A DNA stretch of 64,000 bases from assembly GCF_014192575.1 (NCBI RefSeq), contig NZ_JACHYC010000006.1:434001-498000 (forward strand). The letters run 5' to 3'. Of this stretch, positions 48,456 through 60,800 are shown in pieces. Numbering within the stretch: the stretch's first letter is position 1; every line of letters starts with the position of its first letter. The translations under genes were made by a program, and so were the position numbers. This DNA comes from Variovorax sp. Sphag1AA. Its GTDB lineage: Bacteria > Pseudomonadota > Gammaproteobacteria > Burkholderiales > Burkholderiaceae_C. Below the pieces are notes generated by a model. It did not search any database, had not been told where the DNA came from, and was given only the letters and a program-made list of their open reading frames with translations.

Positions 48456-49433
48456 ATGAAATCGATCGTCTCGCTGATCGCGTGCGCCGCGGCGGCACTC
48501 TTCACGGCCACCGCCGGTGCGCAAACCGCCGCTGCCGACTTCCCGACCAAGCCGGTGACCATCGTCACGCCTTTCGCTGCCGGCAGCGGGCCCGACGCGG
48601 TACTGCGCATGGTCTCCGACAAGCTCGGCCGTGTATGGAACCAGCGCGTGCTGATCGAGAACAAGCCCGGTGGCGGCGGGTTCATCGCGATCGACTTCGC
48701 CAAGCGCGCGGCGCCCGACGGCTACACGCTCCTGCAGCTCGACAGCGAGCACCTCGCCGCGCTGCCGCACCTGTACAAGTCGCGCAACTTCGTGCCGCTG
48801 CAGCATTTCGATCCGGTCGCATCGCTGTTCCGCACGCCGTTCTTCGTGGCCGTCCCGATGGACTCGAAGTGGAAGAACATGACCGACCTCATCACCGCCG
48901 CGAAGTCCGGCCAGGTGAGCTACGGATCGTGGGGCGTCGGCAGCCCCGGCCATCTCGGCGGCCAGCAGCTTGAGTCGCTCACCGGCACGCACATGCAGCA
49001 CGTGCCCTATCGCGAGGTGTCGCAGCTTTTCTCGAACGTCGGCACCGGCGAAGTGAACTGGAGCTTCGCGAGCATCCCGTCGAGCCAGGGCATCTACAAG
49101 GCCGGAAAGCTGCGCTACATCGCGATCGCCGCGCCCAAGCGCATTCCACAGATGCCTGACGTGCCCACCATGGCCGAGGCCGGCGGTCCGGCCGCGCTGG
49201 AGGTCAACTCCTTCGTGTCGATCCTCGCGCCCAAGGGTGTGCCGCCGGCCATCAGGGCGCGTATCAACGCCGACATCGCGAAGGTGATCGCCGATCCCGA
49301 GATCCGTGCGCGCTTCGACACCTTTGCGTTCGAGCCACTGGCATGGTCGCCCGAAGAGATCGAGCGCAATGCCGAGGCCAAGTCGAAGATCTATGGCGAA
49401 CTGGTTCGCCGGGGCAATATCAGCCTCGAGTAA
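48456..49433 (+). CDS. Bug/TctC-family solute receptor (gentisate cluster, first)
   Basis: Periplasmic receptor of 325 residues. The signal peptide is MKSIVSLIACAAAALFTATA, cleaved near AGA-QTA. The family loops VTPFAAGSGPDAVLRMV and VLIENKPGGGGFIAIDFA are present, with SYGSWGVGSPGHLGGQQLE for the second domain. It follows the fumarylpyruvate hydrolase by 51 bases, so it may capture the aromatic acid degraded by this cluster. No TctAB membrane genes are adjacent. Confidence 0.9.
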   Translation: MKSIVSLIACAAAALFTATAGAQTAAADFPTKPVTIVTPFAAGSGPDAVLRMVSDKLGRVWNQRVLIENKPGGGGFIAIDFAKRAAPDGYTLLQLDSEHLAALPHLYKSRNFVPLQHFDPVASLFRTPFFVAVPMDSKWKNMTDLITAAKSGQVSYGSWGVGSPGHLGGQQLESLTGTHMQHVPYREVSQLFSNVGTGEVNWSFASIPSSQGIYKAGKLRYIAIAAPKRIPQMPDVPTMAEAGGPAALEVNSFVSILAPKGVPPAIRARINADIAKVIADPEIRARFDTFAFEPLAWSPEEIERNAEAKSKIYGELVRRGNISLE

Positions 49434-49495
49434 CGACTCGTCACAGGTAGGGCTATCCTTGTGGCCCTTCCTTATTCCATCCCCCGTTCGTTTCT

Positions 49496-50473
49496 ATGCA
49501 CGCATCCAAGAGAGCTCTTCTCGCAGTCGCCTGCGGCCTCGCCGCAGGCGTTTTGCCGTTTGGCACCATGGCGCAGACCGCCGCATGGCCTACCAAGCCG
49601 ATCCGGTTGCTGGTGGGCTTCCCGGGTGGTTCGACCCCCGACATCGCGGCACGCACCATCGCCGAGCCGCTGTCCAAGGCCCTCGGCCAGCCGGTCGTGG
49701 TGGACAACAAGCCGGGCGCGTCGGGCAACATTGCGGCCGACCAGGTGGCCAAGGCCACGGACGACCACACCCTCGGCATCGTGATCAACGGCAATCTGAC
49801 CTCGTCGAAGATGCTGTATCCGAAGCTGCCTTACGACCCGGCCAAGGACTTCACCTACCTGTCCCTGATCGCCACTGCGCCGCTGATGCTGGTCGCGCCT
49901 GCGAACCTGCCGGGCGGCACGGCCTTCTTCGATGCCGCCCGCAAGGCCGGCGACACCTGGAGCTACGGCTCGGTGGGCGTGGGCTCGGTCGGCCACCTCG
50001 GCATGGAGCAGCTCAAGAGCCGCGTGCCGGGCATGAAGGCGATTCACGTGCCCTATCAAGGCAACCCGCAAGTGGTCACCGGCCTGATCGGCGGCCAGGT
50101 GCAGATGGCGCTCATCCCCCCGGGCGTGGCGCTGCCGCAGGTCAAGGCCGGCAAGCTTCGCGCCGTCGGCCTGACGAGCGGCCGCAGCACGCTGGCGCCC
50201 GAAGTGCCGTCGCTCTCCGAAGCCGGCGTGAAGGACTTCAACCTCGAGGTGTGGACCGCGCTGCTCGGCCCGGCGAACCTCTCGAAGGTCGCCCAGGAGC
50301 GGATCAACAAGGAACTCGCGATCATCATGAAGTCGCCCGAAGTGCGCCAGAAGCTGTTCGACCAGGGCTGGCAGGCTGTGGGCACTTCGCCTGACGGCAT
50401 GCGCTCGCGCGTGAAGGAAGAGGCGGCGATCATGTCGAAGATCATCTCGACCAACGGAATCAAGCTGCAGTGA
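49496..50473 (+). CDS. Bug/TctC-family solute receptor (gentisate cluster, second)
   Basis: Another periplasmic Bug receptor, 325 residues, signal peptide MHASKRALLAVACGLAAGVL, cleaved near TMA-QTA. Loops LLVGFPGGSTPDIAARTIAE and VVVDNKPGASGNIAADQVA are intact. It is clearly diverged from the preceding receptor, so the two probably bind different ligands. Its stop overlaps the GTG of the flavoprotein gene, so receptor and flavoprotein are coupled and the ligand may be that enzyme's substrate. Confidence 0.9.
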   Translation: MHASKRALLAVACGLAAGVLPFGTMAQTAAWPTKPIRLLVGFPGGSTPDIAARTIAEPLSKALGQPVVVDNKPGASGNIAADQVAKATDDHTLGIVINGNLTSSKMLYPKLPYDPAKDFTYLSLIATAPLMLVAPANLPGGTAFFDAARKAGDTWSYGSVGVGSVGHLGMEQLKSRVPGMKAIHVPYQGNPQVVTGLIGGQVQMALIPPGVALPQVKAGKLRAVGLTSGRSTLAPEVPSLSEAGVKDFNLEVWTALLGPANLSKVAQERINKELAIIMKSPEVRQKLFDQGWQAVGTSPDGMRSRVKEEAAIMSKIISTNGIKLQ

Positions 50474-51819
50474 GCGCATCGACAGTTCTCGAGCCGCAGC
50501 GCGAGCTGCCGGTCTTCGGCGAATACGACGTCGTCGTGGTTGGCGGCGGGCCGGCGGGCATCGCGGCCAGCGTGAGTGCAGCGCGGCGCGGCGCGCGCAC
50601 GCTGCTGGTCGAGCGCTACGGCTTCCTCGGCGGCATGGGCACCGCGGGTGGCGTGACCAACTTCGCGGGCCTCTACGGCAAGCGCGAAGGCGAGATGACG
50701 CAACTCGTGCACGGTGTCGCCGACGACCTGCTGGATCGCATCGACGCGCTGGGCGGCCTCAACAAGCCGCAGGACGGCATGCAGGGCCGCATCCGCGTGC
50801 GCTCCTACGACACCTCGGTCTACAAGTGCGCGGCGGACCAGTTGCTGCTCGCTGCGGGCGTGCATCTGCTTTTCCATGCGCTCGCCGCTTCGGTGGTGAT
50901 GGACGGGCAGCGCATCGCCGCGCTTGTCGTCGAGACCAAGTCGGGCCGGCAGGCCATCCGTGCCAATGCGTTCATCGACGGCAGCGGCGATTCCGATATT
51001 GCCGCCTTCGCGGGCGTGCCGTTCGCGGTCGGCGATGGGCATGGCAGCGGGCTCTTTCCGTCGACGATGTTCCGCGTGGGTCACGTCGATGCGCAGCGCG
51101 CGCTGGCGGCGGTGGGCGAATTCAAGGCGATCAACGACCTGATGACGAAGGTGCGCGAGCGCGATCCGGACGCGTATCGCTTCCCGCGCGAAGGCGCGAT
51201 CCTGCGTCCGCAGATCGACCCGCGCGAATGGCGCGCCAATGTCACGCAGATCCGCAACGCGCAAGGCAATGCGATGAACGGGGTCAATGCGCATGAGCTC
51301 AGCGACGGCGAGATCGAAGGCCGCCGGCAGATCGCCGAGTACTTCCGCTTCCTCAAGGCGGAAGTGCCGGGCTTCGAGCAGTCGGCCATCGTCGAGATCG
51401 CGCCACAGGTGGGCATCCGCGAGACGCGGCGCATCGAAGGGCTCTATGCGTTGACGGGCGAGGACATCCTGTCGTCCGCGCGCTTCGACGACAGCATCGG
51501 CATCAATGCCTGGCCGATGGAGATGCACGCGGCGGGCCGTATCGAGTGGGCCTTCCCGCGCGACGAGCGTCGCACCTACAACCAGTTGCCGTGGCGAATG
51601 ATCGTGCCGCGCGGCGTGGACAACCTGTTGGTGGCCGGGCGTTGCGCGTCGATGACGCACGAAGGCCAATCGGCGGCGCGCGCCAGCGGCGGCTGCTTCG
51701 TCATGGGGCAGGCGGCCGGTACGGCAGCGGCTTCCCTGGGCGGCGACAGCTTCGCCGCGGTGGATGTGCCGGCGCTGCAGCGCAAGCTGGTCGCGGACGG
51801 CGCGGACATCGACCACTGA
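50470..51819 (+). CDS. FAD-dependent oxidoreductase (FAD_oxidored family)
   Basis: Flavoprotein of 449 residues. The dinucleotide motif VVVVGGGPAGIAASVSAARR is at about residues 21-40, followed by LLVERYGFLGGMGTAGGV, a signature of the FAD_oxidored group. Near the end GRCASMTHEGQSAARASGGC and GQAAGTAAA close the FAD site. The start is GTG, overlapping the receptor gene. Reaction unknown; related proteins oxidise hydroxyacids or act on sugar-derived compounds. Coupling to a Bug receptor suggests a carboxylate substrate brought in by that receptor. Confidence 0.85.
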   Translation: MSASTVLEPQRELPVFGEYDVVVVGGGPAGIAASVSAARRGARTLLVERYGFLGGMGTAGGVTNFAGLYGKREGEMTQLVHGVADDLLDRIDALGGLNKPQDGMQGRIRVRSYDTSVYKCAADQLLLAAGVHLLFHALAASVVMDGQRIAALVVETKSGRQAIRANAFIDGSGDSDIAAFAGVPFAVGDGHGSGLFPSTMFRVGHVDAQRALAAVGEFKAINDLMTKVRERDPDAYRFPREGAILRPQIDPREWRANVTQIRNAQGNAMNGVNAHELSDGEIEGRRQIAEYFRFLKAEVPGFEQSAIVEIAPQVGIRETRRIEGLYALTGEDILSSARFDDSIGINAWPMEMHAAGRIEWAFPRDERRTYNQLPWRMIVPRGVDNLLVAGRCASMTHEGQSAARASGGCFVMGQAAGTAAASLGGDSFAAVDVPALQRKLVADGADIDH

Positions 51820-51821
51820 GC

Positions 51822-52568
51822 ATGATCGAGACGCGCTTCGTCGGCCGCGTCTCGCTCCTGCGCGAGCGGGTGGAGTCGTTCGAGCGCTATCCCTTCAACC
51901 TGCCGTCGGTGCGCGCGCTCGATCGCATCGAGCCGCATCCCAAGGTCACGTTCTTCATTGGCGAGAACGGCTCCGGCAAGTCGACGCTGCTGGAGGCCAT
52001 CGCGGTGTCGCTGGGTTTCAACCCGGAAGGCGGCAGCCGAAATTTCCAGTTCGGTACGCGCCCCTCGCATTCGGAGCTTCACGAGTACCTGCGCATTGCC
52101 AAGGGAATGAAGAGACCTCGCAGCGGGTACTTCCTGCGAGCGGAGAGCTTCTTCAACGTCGCGACCGAGATCGAGAAGCTCGATGCCGAACCTTCGTTCG
52201 GCCCGCCGGTGATCAACGCCTATGGCGGGCGATCGCTGCACGAGCAGTCGCATGGCGAGTCGTTCCTTGCGCTGCTGAGGGATCGCTTCATTCCGCAGGG
52301 CCTGTACCTCCTCGACGAACCGGAGGCGGCGCTGTCGCCGCAGCGCCAGCTCGCGGTGCTCGCGCGCATCCACGATCTGGCCAGCGAGGGCTCGCAGTTC
52401 ATCATCGCCACGCATTCGCCGATCCTGATGGCCTATCCGGAAGCCAGCATCTTCCAGTTCGACAGCAATGGCATTTCGCAGGTCGCCTACGAGGACACCG
52501 AGCATTTCCAGGTGACGCGGGACTTTCTCGCCGATCCCCAGCGCATGCTGCGCATTCTTCTGGCCTGA
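51822..52568 (+). CDS. Stand-alone AAA/ABC-type ATPase
   Basis: Cytosolic ATPase of 248 residues built like a minimal SMC/ABC head. Walker A is FFIGENGSGKSTLLEAI near residues 45-61, the signature-like segment is SLHEQSHGESFLALL, Walker B is LYLLDEPEAALSP, and the switch His is in IIATHSPILMA. No nuclease, coiled coil or membrane part is fused. It follows the flavoprotein gene by two bases and ends in a hairpin terminator. Such proteins are common in bacteria without a known role; it is not obviously part of a defence system here. Confidence 0.85.
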   Translation: MIETRFVGRVSLLRERVESFERYPFNLPSVRALDRIEPHPKVTFFIGENGSGKSTLLEAIAVSLGFNPEGGSRNFQFGTRPSHSELHEYLRIAKGMKRPRSGYFLRAESFFNVATEIEKLDAEPSFGPPVINAYGGRSLHEQSHGESFLALLRDRFIPQGLYLLDEPEAALSPQRQLAVLARIHDLASEGSQFIIATHSPILMAYPEASIFQFDSNGISQVAYEDTEHFQVTRDFLADPQRMLRILLA

Positions 52569-52575
52569 CAGGCGC

Positions 52576-52600
52576 GAGACAGCGTCTCGGCTGTCTCTTT
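52576..52600 (+). terminator. Probable rho-independent terminator after the AAA ATPase gene
   Basis: GAGACAGC pairs with GCTGTCTC around GTCTCG, followed by TTTGCT. The 8-bp stem is good but the T run is short. It separates the operon from tesB. Confidence 0.65.
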
Positions 52601-52635
52601 GCTATCGTTGCAGGCTCGTTTCTGCGCTTTTCCCC

Positions 52636-53553
52636 ATGACTGACCCCGCGACCGCCGCCCGCCTCGTCGATGACCTCGTCGAGTTGATGCACCTCGAACC
52701 CCTGGGCGATGACCGATTCCTCGCGCAAAGCGAAGACATCGGCACCCCGGCCGTCTACGGCGGCCAGGTGCTCGGGCAATCGCTGATGGCGGCGTGCCGC
52801 ACGGTCGGCGCAGACCGCCCGGTGCATTCGATGCACGCCTATTTCCTGTTGCCCGGCGAGCATGCGCCGATCGAATACGCGGTGGACCGCGTGCGCGATG
52901 GCCGCAACTTCACTGCGCGCCACGTGGTCGCGCGGCAGGGCGAACGCATCATCTTCGAGATGTCGGCCTCGTTCCAGACGGTCGACAAGGGCATCGAGCA
53001 CCAGCTTGCCATGCCCGAGCTGGACGGCCCCGACGGCCTGCCGAGCGAGCTCGACCAGCGCATCGCGCTCGGCGATCGCCTGCCAGAGTACTTCCGCGCC
53101 AAGGGCCTCGTGCCGCATGGCATCGAATACCGCCGCGTCGAGCCCGACGATCCGCTGGACCCGGCGCCGCGATCTTCCGAAAGCGCACTGTGGATGCGTG
53201 CAATCGCACCGCTACCGGACGATCCGCTGGTGCATCGCGCACTGCTCGCCTATGCATCCGACCACGGCCTGCTGCGTGCCGCGATGCTGCCGCATGGCCT
53301 GAGCTTCATGAGCGGCCAGGTGCGACCCGCGAGCCTCGACCACGCGATGTGGTTCCACCGCGATTTCCGCATGGACGAGTGGCTGCTCTACGTGCTCGAT
53401 TCACCGAGCGCCGGCGGTGCGCGCGGCTTCTGCCGCGGCAGCGTCTTCACGCGTGACGGAAGGCTGGTTGCCTCGACCGCGCAGGAAGGCATGCTGCGCA
53501 TCCTGCCCAAGGGCAGCTTACTCTCCAGCGCAGGCCGCGCCGCTCCGATCTGA
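52636..53553 (+). CDS. tesB: Acyl-CoA thioesterase II
   Basis: Double-hotdog thioesterase of 305 residues releasing free acids from medium and long acyl-CoA. AVYGGQVLGQSLMAACRTV and HSMHAYFLLPGEHAPIEYAV form the first hotdog. ASLDHAMWFHRDFRMDEWLL followed by GARGFCRGSVFTRDGRLVAS and QEGMLR is the catalytic second half with the Asp-Thr/Ser-Gln type residues. No clear ribosome site is seen before the ATG. It is convergent with the atpE-like gene, with a gap of 12 bases. Confidence 0.95.
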   Translation: MTDPATAARLVDDLVELMHLEPLGDDRFLAQSEDIGTPAVYGGQVLGQSLMAACRTVGADRPVHSMHAYFLLPGEHAPIEYAVDRVRDGRNFTARHVVARQGERIIFEMSASFQTVDKGIEHQLAMPELDGPDGLPSELDQRIALGDRLPEYFRAKGLVPHGIEYRRVEPDDPLDPAPRSSESALWMRAIAPLPDDPLVHRALLAYASDHGLLRAAMLPHGLSFMSGQVRPASLDHAMWFHRDFRMDEWLLYVLDSPSAGGARGFCRGSVFTRDGRLVASTAQEGMLRILPKGSLLSSAGRAAPI

Positions 53554-53565
53554 GGCCCCCGCCCA

Positions 53566-53808
53566 TCAGCCCTTGAAGGGGTTCGCGGTGGCGAACCACA
53601 GGCCGATGCCGGTGGCAATGATGAACGCCGTATCGGTCACGCCTGCGATCAGGAAGAACTGAGTCTGCAGCGTGTCCTTGAGCTCCGGCTGGCGCGCCGT
53701 GCCTTCGAGCAGCTTGGACCCGACGATGCCGATGCCGAGGCACGAGCCCACGGCGGCGATGCCAATGAGGAGACCTGCAGCGAGGGGAAGGGAGTCGAAG
53801 CCGTTCAT
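53566..53808 (-). CDS. atpE: Orphan F-type ATP synthase subunit c-like protein
   Basis: Membrane hairpin of 80 residues with two helices (about 7-33 and 50-75) and the polar loop ARQPEL at 38-43. The ion-binding carboxylate is Asp59 in AGVTDTAFIIATG; the Gly-rich first helix (GIAAVGSCLGIGIVG) is normal for a c subunit. AAAGAG lies before the ATG. No other atp genes are nearby: it lies alone downstream of uvrA, with a small overlapping ORF before it. It may be a second, divergent c subunit exchanged into the main rotor, or the only copy displaced from the operon. Confidence 0.88.
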   Translation of the reverse strand: MNGFDSLPLAAGLLIGIAAVGSCLGIGIVGSKLLEGTARQPELKDTLQTQFFLIAGVTDTAFIIATGIGLWFATANPFKG

Positions 53809-53924
53809 GTTGCTCTTTCGTTGGCCTTGGAAGTTCGGCCTGGTTGCTGCCGGTGCCACCTCGGCTCCGGCTTGCCTCCAATGTCTTCGAGCACGCGCAT
53901 GGCGTCGATGACCTCGGAGGTCAT
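53805..53924 (-). CDS. Small ORF coupled to the atpE-like gene
   Basis: Forty-codon frame starting MTSEVIDAMRVLEDIGGKPE and ending 39 residues later in TGA that overlaps the atpE ATG (ATGA). It begins 27 bases after the uvrA stop on the same strand. The basic C-terminus and the overlap suggest a real leader or partner peptide, but there is no known family and no strong ribosome site. Treat it as a candidate only. Confidence 0.3.
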   Translation of the reverse strand: MTSEVIDAMRVLEDIGGKPEPRWHRQQPGRTSKANERAT

Positions 53925-53950
53925 GTCGCCAGCGCCATGGACGGGCTTCT

Positions 53951-57001
<3,051 letters not shown>

Positions 57002-57216
57002 GTGGGCGAGCAGATTTTGGGCAACCGGACATGATAAGTGCCCGGGTGTTTCAGGGCTTTGCCCGGGATTTGGACGGCAGGTGCAATCCCGGCCGGCAAG
57101 AAATCTTGCCTCCCGCACAAGAAGATTCTGAAAAATGCCCCGTAAATGCGGAAACGTCGCTCATCTTGCGAGTACGCCGCTATGCTCCGCCGCTCGTGTT
57201 CATGTAAGGGAGAAAT

Positions 57217-57849
57217 ATGCATTCCGTAGTCGTCGTGGACGGTCATCCTGCGATCCGCCTGGCGGTTCGAACGGCGCTGACCAGCACCAATCAGTTCGAA
57301 ATCATTGGCGAGGCCGGGGACGGTCCTTCGGCCCTCGCGGTCATCCGCGAGCTGGAGCCGCAACTGGTCATCCTCGATCTCGAATTGCCCCGCCTGAACG
57401 GGCTCGACGTGATCGAGCGGGTGCGCAAGGCGCTGCCCCGGACCAAGCTGGTCGTGCTGTCGGGCCAGGAGGAGTCGATCTTCGGTGCCCGCGCAGTCAA
57501 GGCTGGTGCGAATGCGTTCATCAGCAAATCCGAGGATCTGCAGCGGCTGGTCCATGCGGCGCATGCGGTCCTCGCGGGCTACAGCATCTTCGCGACGTCG
57601 ATCCTGACTTCGCAGTCCACGTTGCTGGACGGATCGCGGCCCAACGCCATGATCCGGCGCCTGTCGGATCGGGAGCTCACGGTGCTCCAGCATCTTGCGC
57701 GAGGTCTGAGCAACAAGGAAATCGCCGAGATCCTGCTCATCAGCAACAAGACGATCAGCGGATACAAGGCGCGGATCTTCGAGAAGCTGAGCATCTCTAG
57801 TCTCGTAGAACTGGTCGATTTTTCTCGTACCCACCGACTCGTCACGTGA
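57217..57849 (+). CDS. NarL/BvgA-type response regulator
   Basis: Response regulator of 210 residues. The receiver has an early Asp in VVVVDGHPAIRL, phosphoacceptor Asp54 in VILDLELPRLNG and Lys in FISKSED; a LuxR-type helix-turn-helix follows (LSDRELTVLQHLARGLSNKE, LLISNKTISGYKARIFEKLS), very like BvgA/EvgA. AAGGGAG lies before the ATG. It converges with a multi-PAS hybrid kinase carrying an HPt domain, its likely partner. Their 3' ends are 12 bases apart, within a 22-bp palindrome. Confidence 0.92.
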   Translation: MHSVVVVDGHPAIRLAVRTALTSTNQFEIIGEAGDGPSALAVIRELEPQLVILDLELPRLNGLDVIERVRKALPRTKLVVLSGQEESIFGARAVKAGANAFISKSEDLQRLVHAAHAVLAGYSIFATSILTSQSTLLDGSRPNAMIRRLSDRELTVLQHLARGLSNKEIAEILLISNKTISGYKARIFEKLSISSLVELVDFSRTHRLVT

Positions 57850-57856
57850 CGAGTCG
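57835..57856. repeat. Perfect 22-bp palindrome between convergent regulator and kinase genes
   Basis: The half-site CGACTCGTCAC is followed immediately by its exact reverse complement, covering the regulator's last codons and almost all of the 12-base gap to the kinase stop. It can form a 9-bp stem with an ACGT loop in either transcript. It could be a bidirectional terminator without T tract, or a protein site. Confidence 0.55.
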
Positions 57857-57861
57857 ATGGT

Positions 57862-60800
57862 TCAGGCGTGCATGCCGGCAAATGCGGTCGCCCGCTGCAT
57901 GACAGAGGCGAGTTCGGCGCGAGCAGTCGGGTACAGCGCGAGCGAGGTCGCATCGGAATCGCTGTCCTCCACGGCCTTGAACGCACGCACCGCCTCGTCC
58001 TCGTCCAGCTGATGGCAGGCCGAGCTCATGCGATGCGCAAGCTGACGCAGGACCGTGTGGTTGGCAGCATCAGCGGCCCGTTCCATCGCCTGCATGTCCT
58101 TCTCGGTCGCTGCCACGAAGACCGCCACGAGTTTTGCGACCTTGGCCGGGTCGCCATCGCATAGCTGCATGAGCCGGGCATAGCGCGGCGCGGTGACTTC
58201 GGCAGCCTGCACCGCACCCTTCTCTTCGTCCGTCTCCACACCCCGCTGGAGCACCTTGGACAGCGCCTCGCGCAGATCCCCCAACTGCAGCGGCTTCGAG
58301 AGATACGCATCCATCCCCAGCGCCAGACAGCGCTCGGCTTCGCCCTGCAGCGCATTGGCCGTCAGCGCCACGATCGGCAGCCTCGGCAGACCCCGCTCTC
58401 GCTCGCGCTCCCGAAGTCGCCGCGTCAGCTCGTAGCCATCCAGCCGCGGCATGTGGCAGTCCGTCAGCAGCAGGGCGTAGTCGCCCCCGGGCGCTCGCTG
58501 CGCCTCGAGCATCTCCCAGGCCTGCTGCCCGTCCTCGGCGCAGTCGCAGGCGTAGCCCAGCTTGTGCAGCTGCCGGGTGAGCACTTCGCGGTTGATCGGG
58601 TGGTCCTCGGCCAGCAGCACCCGCTGGCCCTGGCCAGTCTGGCTGGGTTCGGACGATGGCTTGGCCACCGGTTGTCTCACCGCCGCGTCGATGGCCAGCC
58701 GGTGCGGCGCGCTGCGCCCCGGGGCCGAGCCCACGCTGGGCACCCACGGGCGCAGCGGCAGGGTCACGATGAAGCGGCTGCCCGCGCCGAGCGCGCTCTC
58801 GCAGCGCACGCTGCCGTGCATCAGCTCCACCAGCTGCTTGACGATGGTCAGCCCCAGCCCCGTGCCGCCATAGCGCCGGGTGGTGGCGATGTCGGCCTGG
58901 CGGAAGGGCTCGAAGAGCGTCCTGACTGCCCGCGGATCGATGCCGATGCCCGTGTCCTGCACGGCCAGTTCGAGCTCGCCCTTGTCGGTGCGCAGCACCT
59001 CCACCCGCACGCTGCCCTGCTGGGTGAACTTGATGGCGTTGCCGATCAGGTTGGTGAGCACCTGGCGCAGCCGCACCGAATCGCCCACCACGAACTGCGG
59101 GATGGCCGGATCGACGTGAAAACTCAGCCCGATGGCCTTGCGCGCGGTCTCCGCGCCGAAGGTGGCGCAGACATCCTCCACGAGGCCGGCCAGCGCCAGC
59201 GGCCGGCTCTCGATGTCCAGCATGCGCGCCTCGATCTTGGAGAAGTCTAGGATGTCGTTGATGATGGTCAGCAGCGACACGGACGACTCGCGGCAGCGCC
59301 CGAGCATGGTGCGCTGGTCGTCGTCCAGGGGCGTGTCCAGCACGAGATCGATCATGCCGAGCACGCCGTTCAACGGGGTGCGCACCTCGTGGCTCATCAT
59401 GGCCAGGAAGTGGGCCTTGGCATCCACCGCCGAGCGTGCCTCCTCGGCCTTGGTCACAAGGTTCGCCTTGAGTGCTTCCTCGTCGGTGATGTCCTTGGCG
59501 ATGCCGGTGAACTCGACGACGACCACATCTGCGTCATCCGACACCACCATGCGGGCCCGCACCTCGGTCACACGAATGACTCCGCTGGGCCTGCGAACGC
59601 GGAATTGGTCGCTGTAGAGCTCCAGCCGCTCGGCGAACATGTGCAACAGCTTCGCTCGCACTCTTTCAACGTCTTCCGGATGCACCAGCGTGCCCAGTTT
59701 TCGCCAGGTCAGGGCTCCTTCTCCTTCGTCTGTGTGGTCGCCGATCTCGAAGATCTGAAGGACTTTTTCGTCCGCCTCGATCGTCGTGTCGCGAAATGCG
59801 GGATTCCACAGGTTCGTGTTCTTCGGCAGTCTGGTGGTGGAATGCCACACCCCCAGGCCACCGATGGCCAGCGCCAGCTCGAGGTCGATGCGCGATTGCT
59901 TGAGTTCGGCCAGTACCCGGTCCGCCTGCGACTTGGCCTCGCGCAGCTCGACCTCTTTCTCCCGTCGCTCCGTGATATCGCGATTGACGCCGATCACGCG
60001 GTCATGACGCCCGTTACGTATGTGGTCCATCGACATGAAGCCTTCGACCCAGCGCACTTCACCCGAGTCGCAGACGATCCGGAATTCATACGCGCCGACC
60101 TGCTGTCCTCCACGCGCGATCTCGATCTGGGCCCCGATCGGCTCGACATCGTCGGGATGCAGTTTCGCGAAGAAGTCCGAGATCGTGCGGCCATTGCCTT
60201 TCAAGTCGAGGATCTCGCCCGCCCGCTGGTCCAGGCGCAGGTCGCCGGTTGTCTGATTCCATTCCCAGACACCCATCTGGGCCGCTTCCAAGGCGACGCC
60301 CAGTCGCGCATTGAGGTCTTCCAACTGGCGCTGAACCGCAAGCTGTTCCGTGACGTCGATTGCCACGCCGACGATGCCGCGCAGCTTGCCGCACCGGTCA
60401 AAGACCGGCTGCTTGCGCGCCTCTAAGCGGCGCACGGCGCCTCCGTGCAGCTCTATCGTCTCGTCGAACGTGCCTGCACTGCGCGACGCGAGGAGTTCGC
60501 GATCCTGTGCGTGGAAGCGCTCGTTAAGCCCGGACGGAAAGAGATCCTTGTCCGTCTTCCCCACCACGTGGGCTGGATCGAACCCGTGGGCGCGACAAAA
60601 CGCTGCGTTGATCGTCCGGTAGCGGAACTCCGTGTCCTTGAAGAACAGGATGTGAGGAACGGCATCCATGACCGCATGAAGTTCATCGTCGTGACGTCCG
60701 ATGCGTCGCACGCGCAAGAACTGCACCGTTGAAAGGGCCACGATGCAGACGGAAGCCAGTGCGACCCAGAACCAGTGGAGTTCGATGGCCCGGGAGTGAC

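Noticed and set aside
51822..52568. AAA ATPase as part of a defence system (OLD, Gabija or similar)
   Set aside because: No nuclease, helicase, reverse transcriptase or other effector gene is adjacent; the neighbours are metabolic.
57002..57216. LexA (SOS) box upstream of uvrA
   Set aside because: No CTGT-N8-ACAG-like dyad is present in the 215-base gap.
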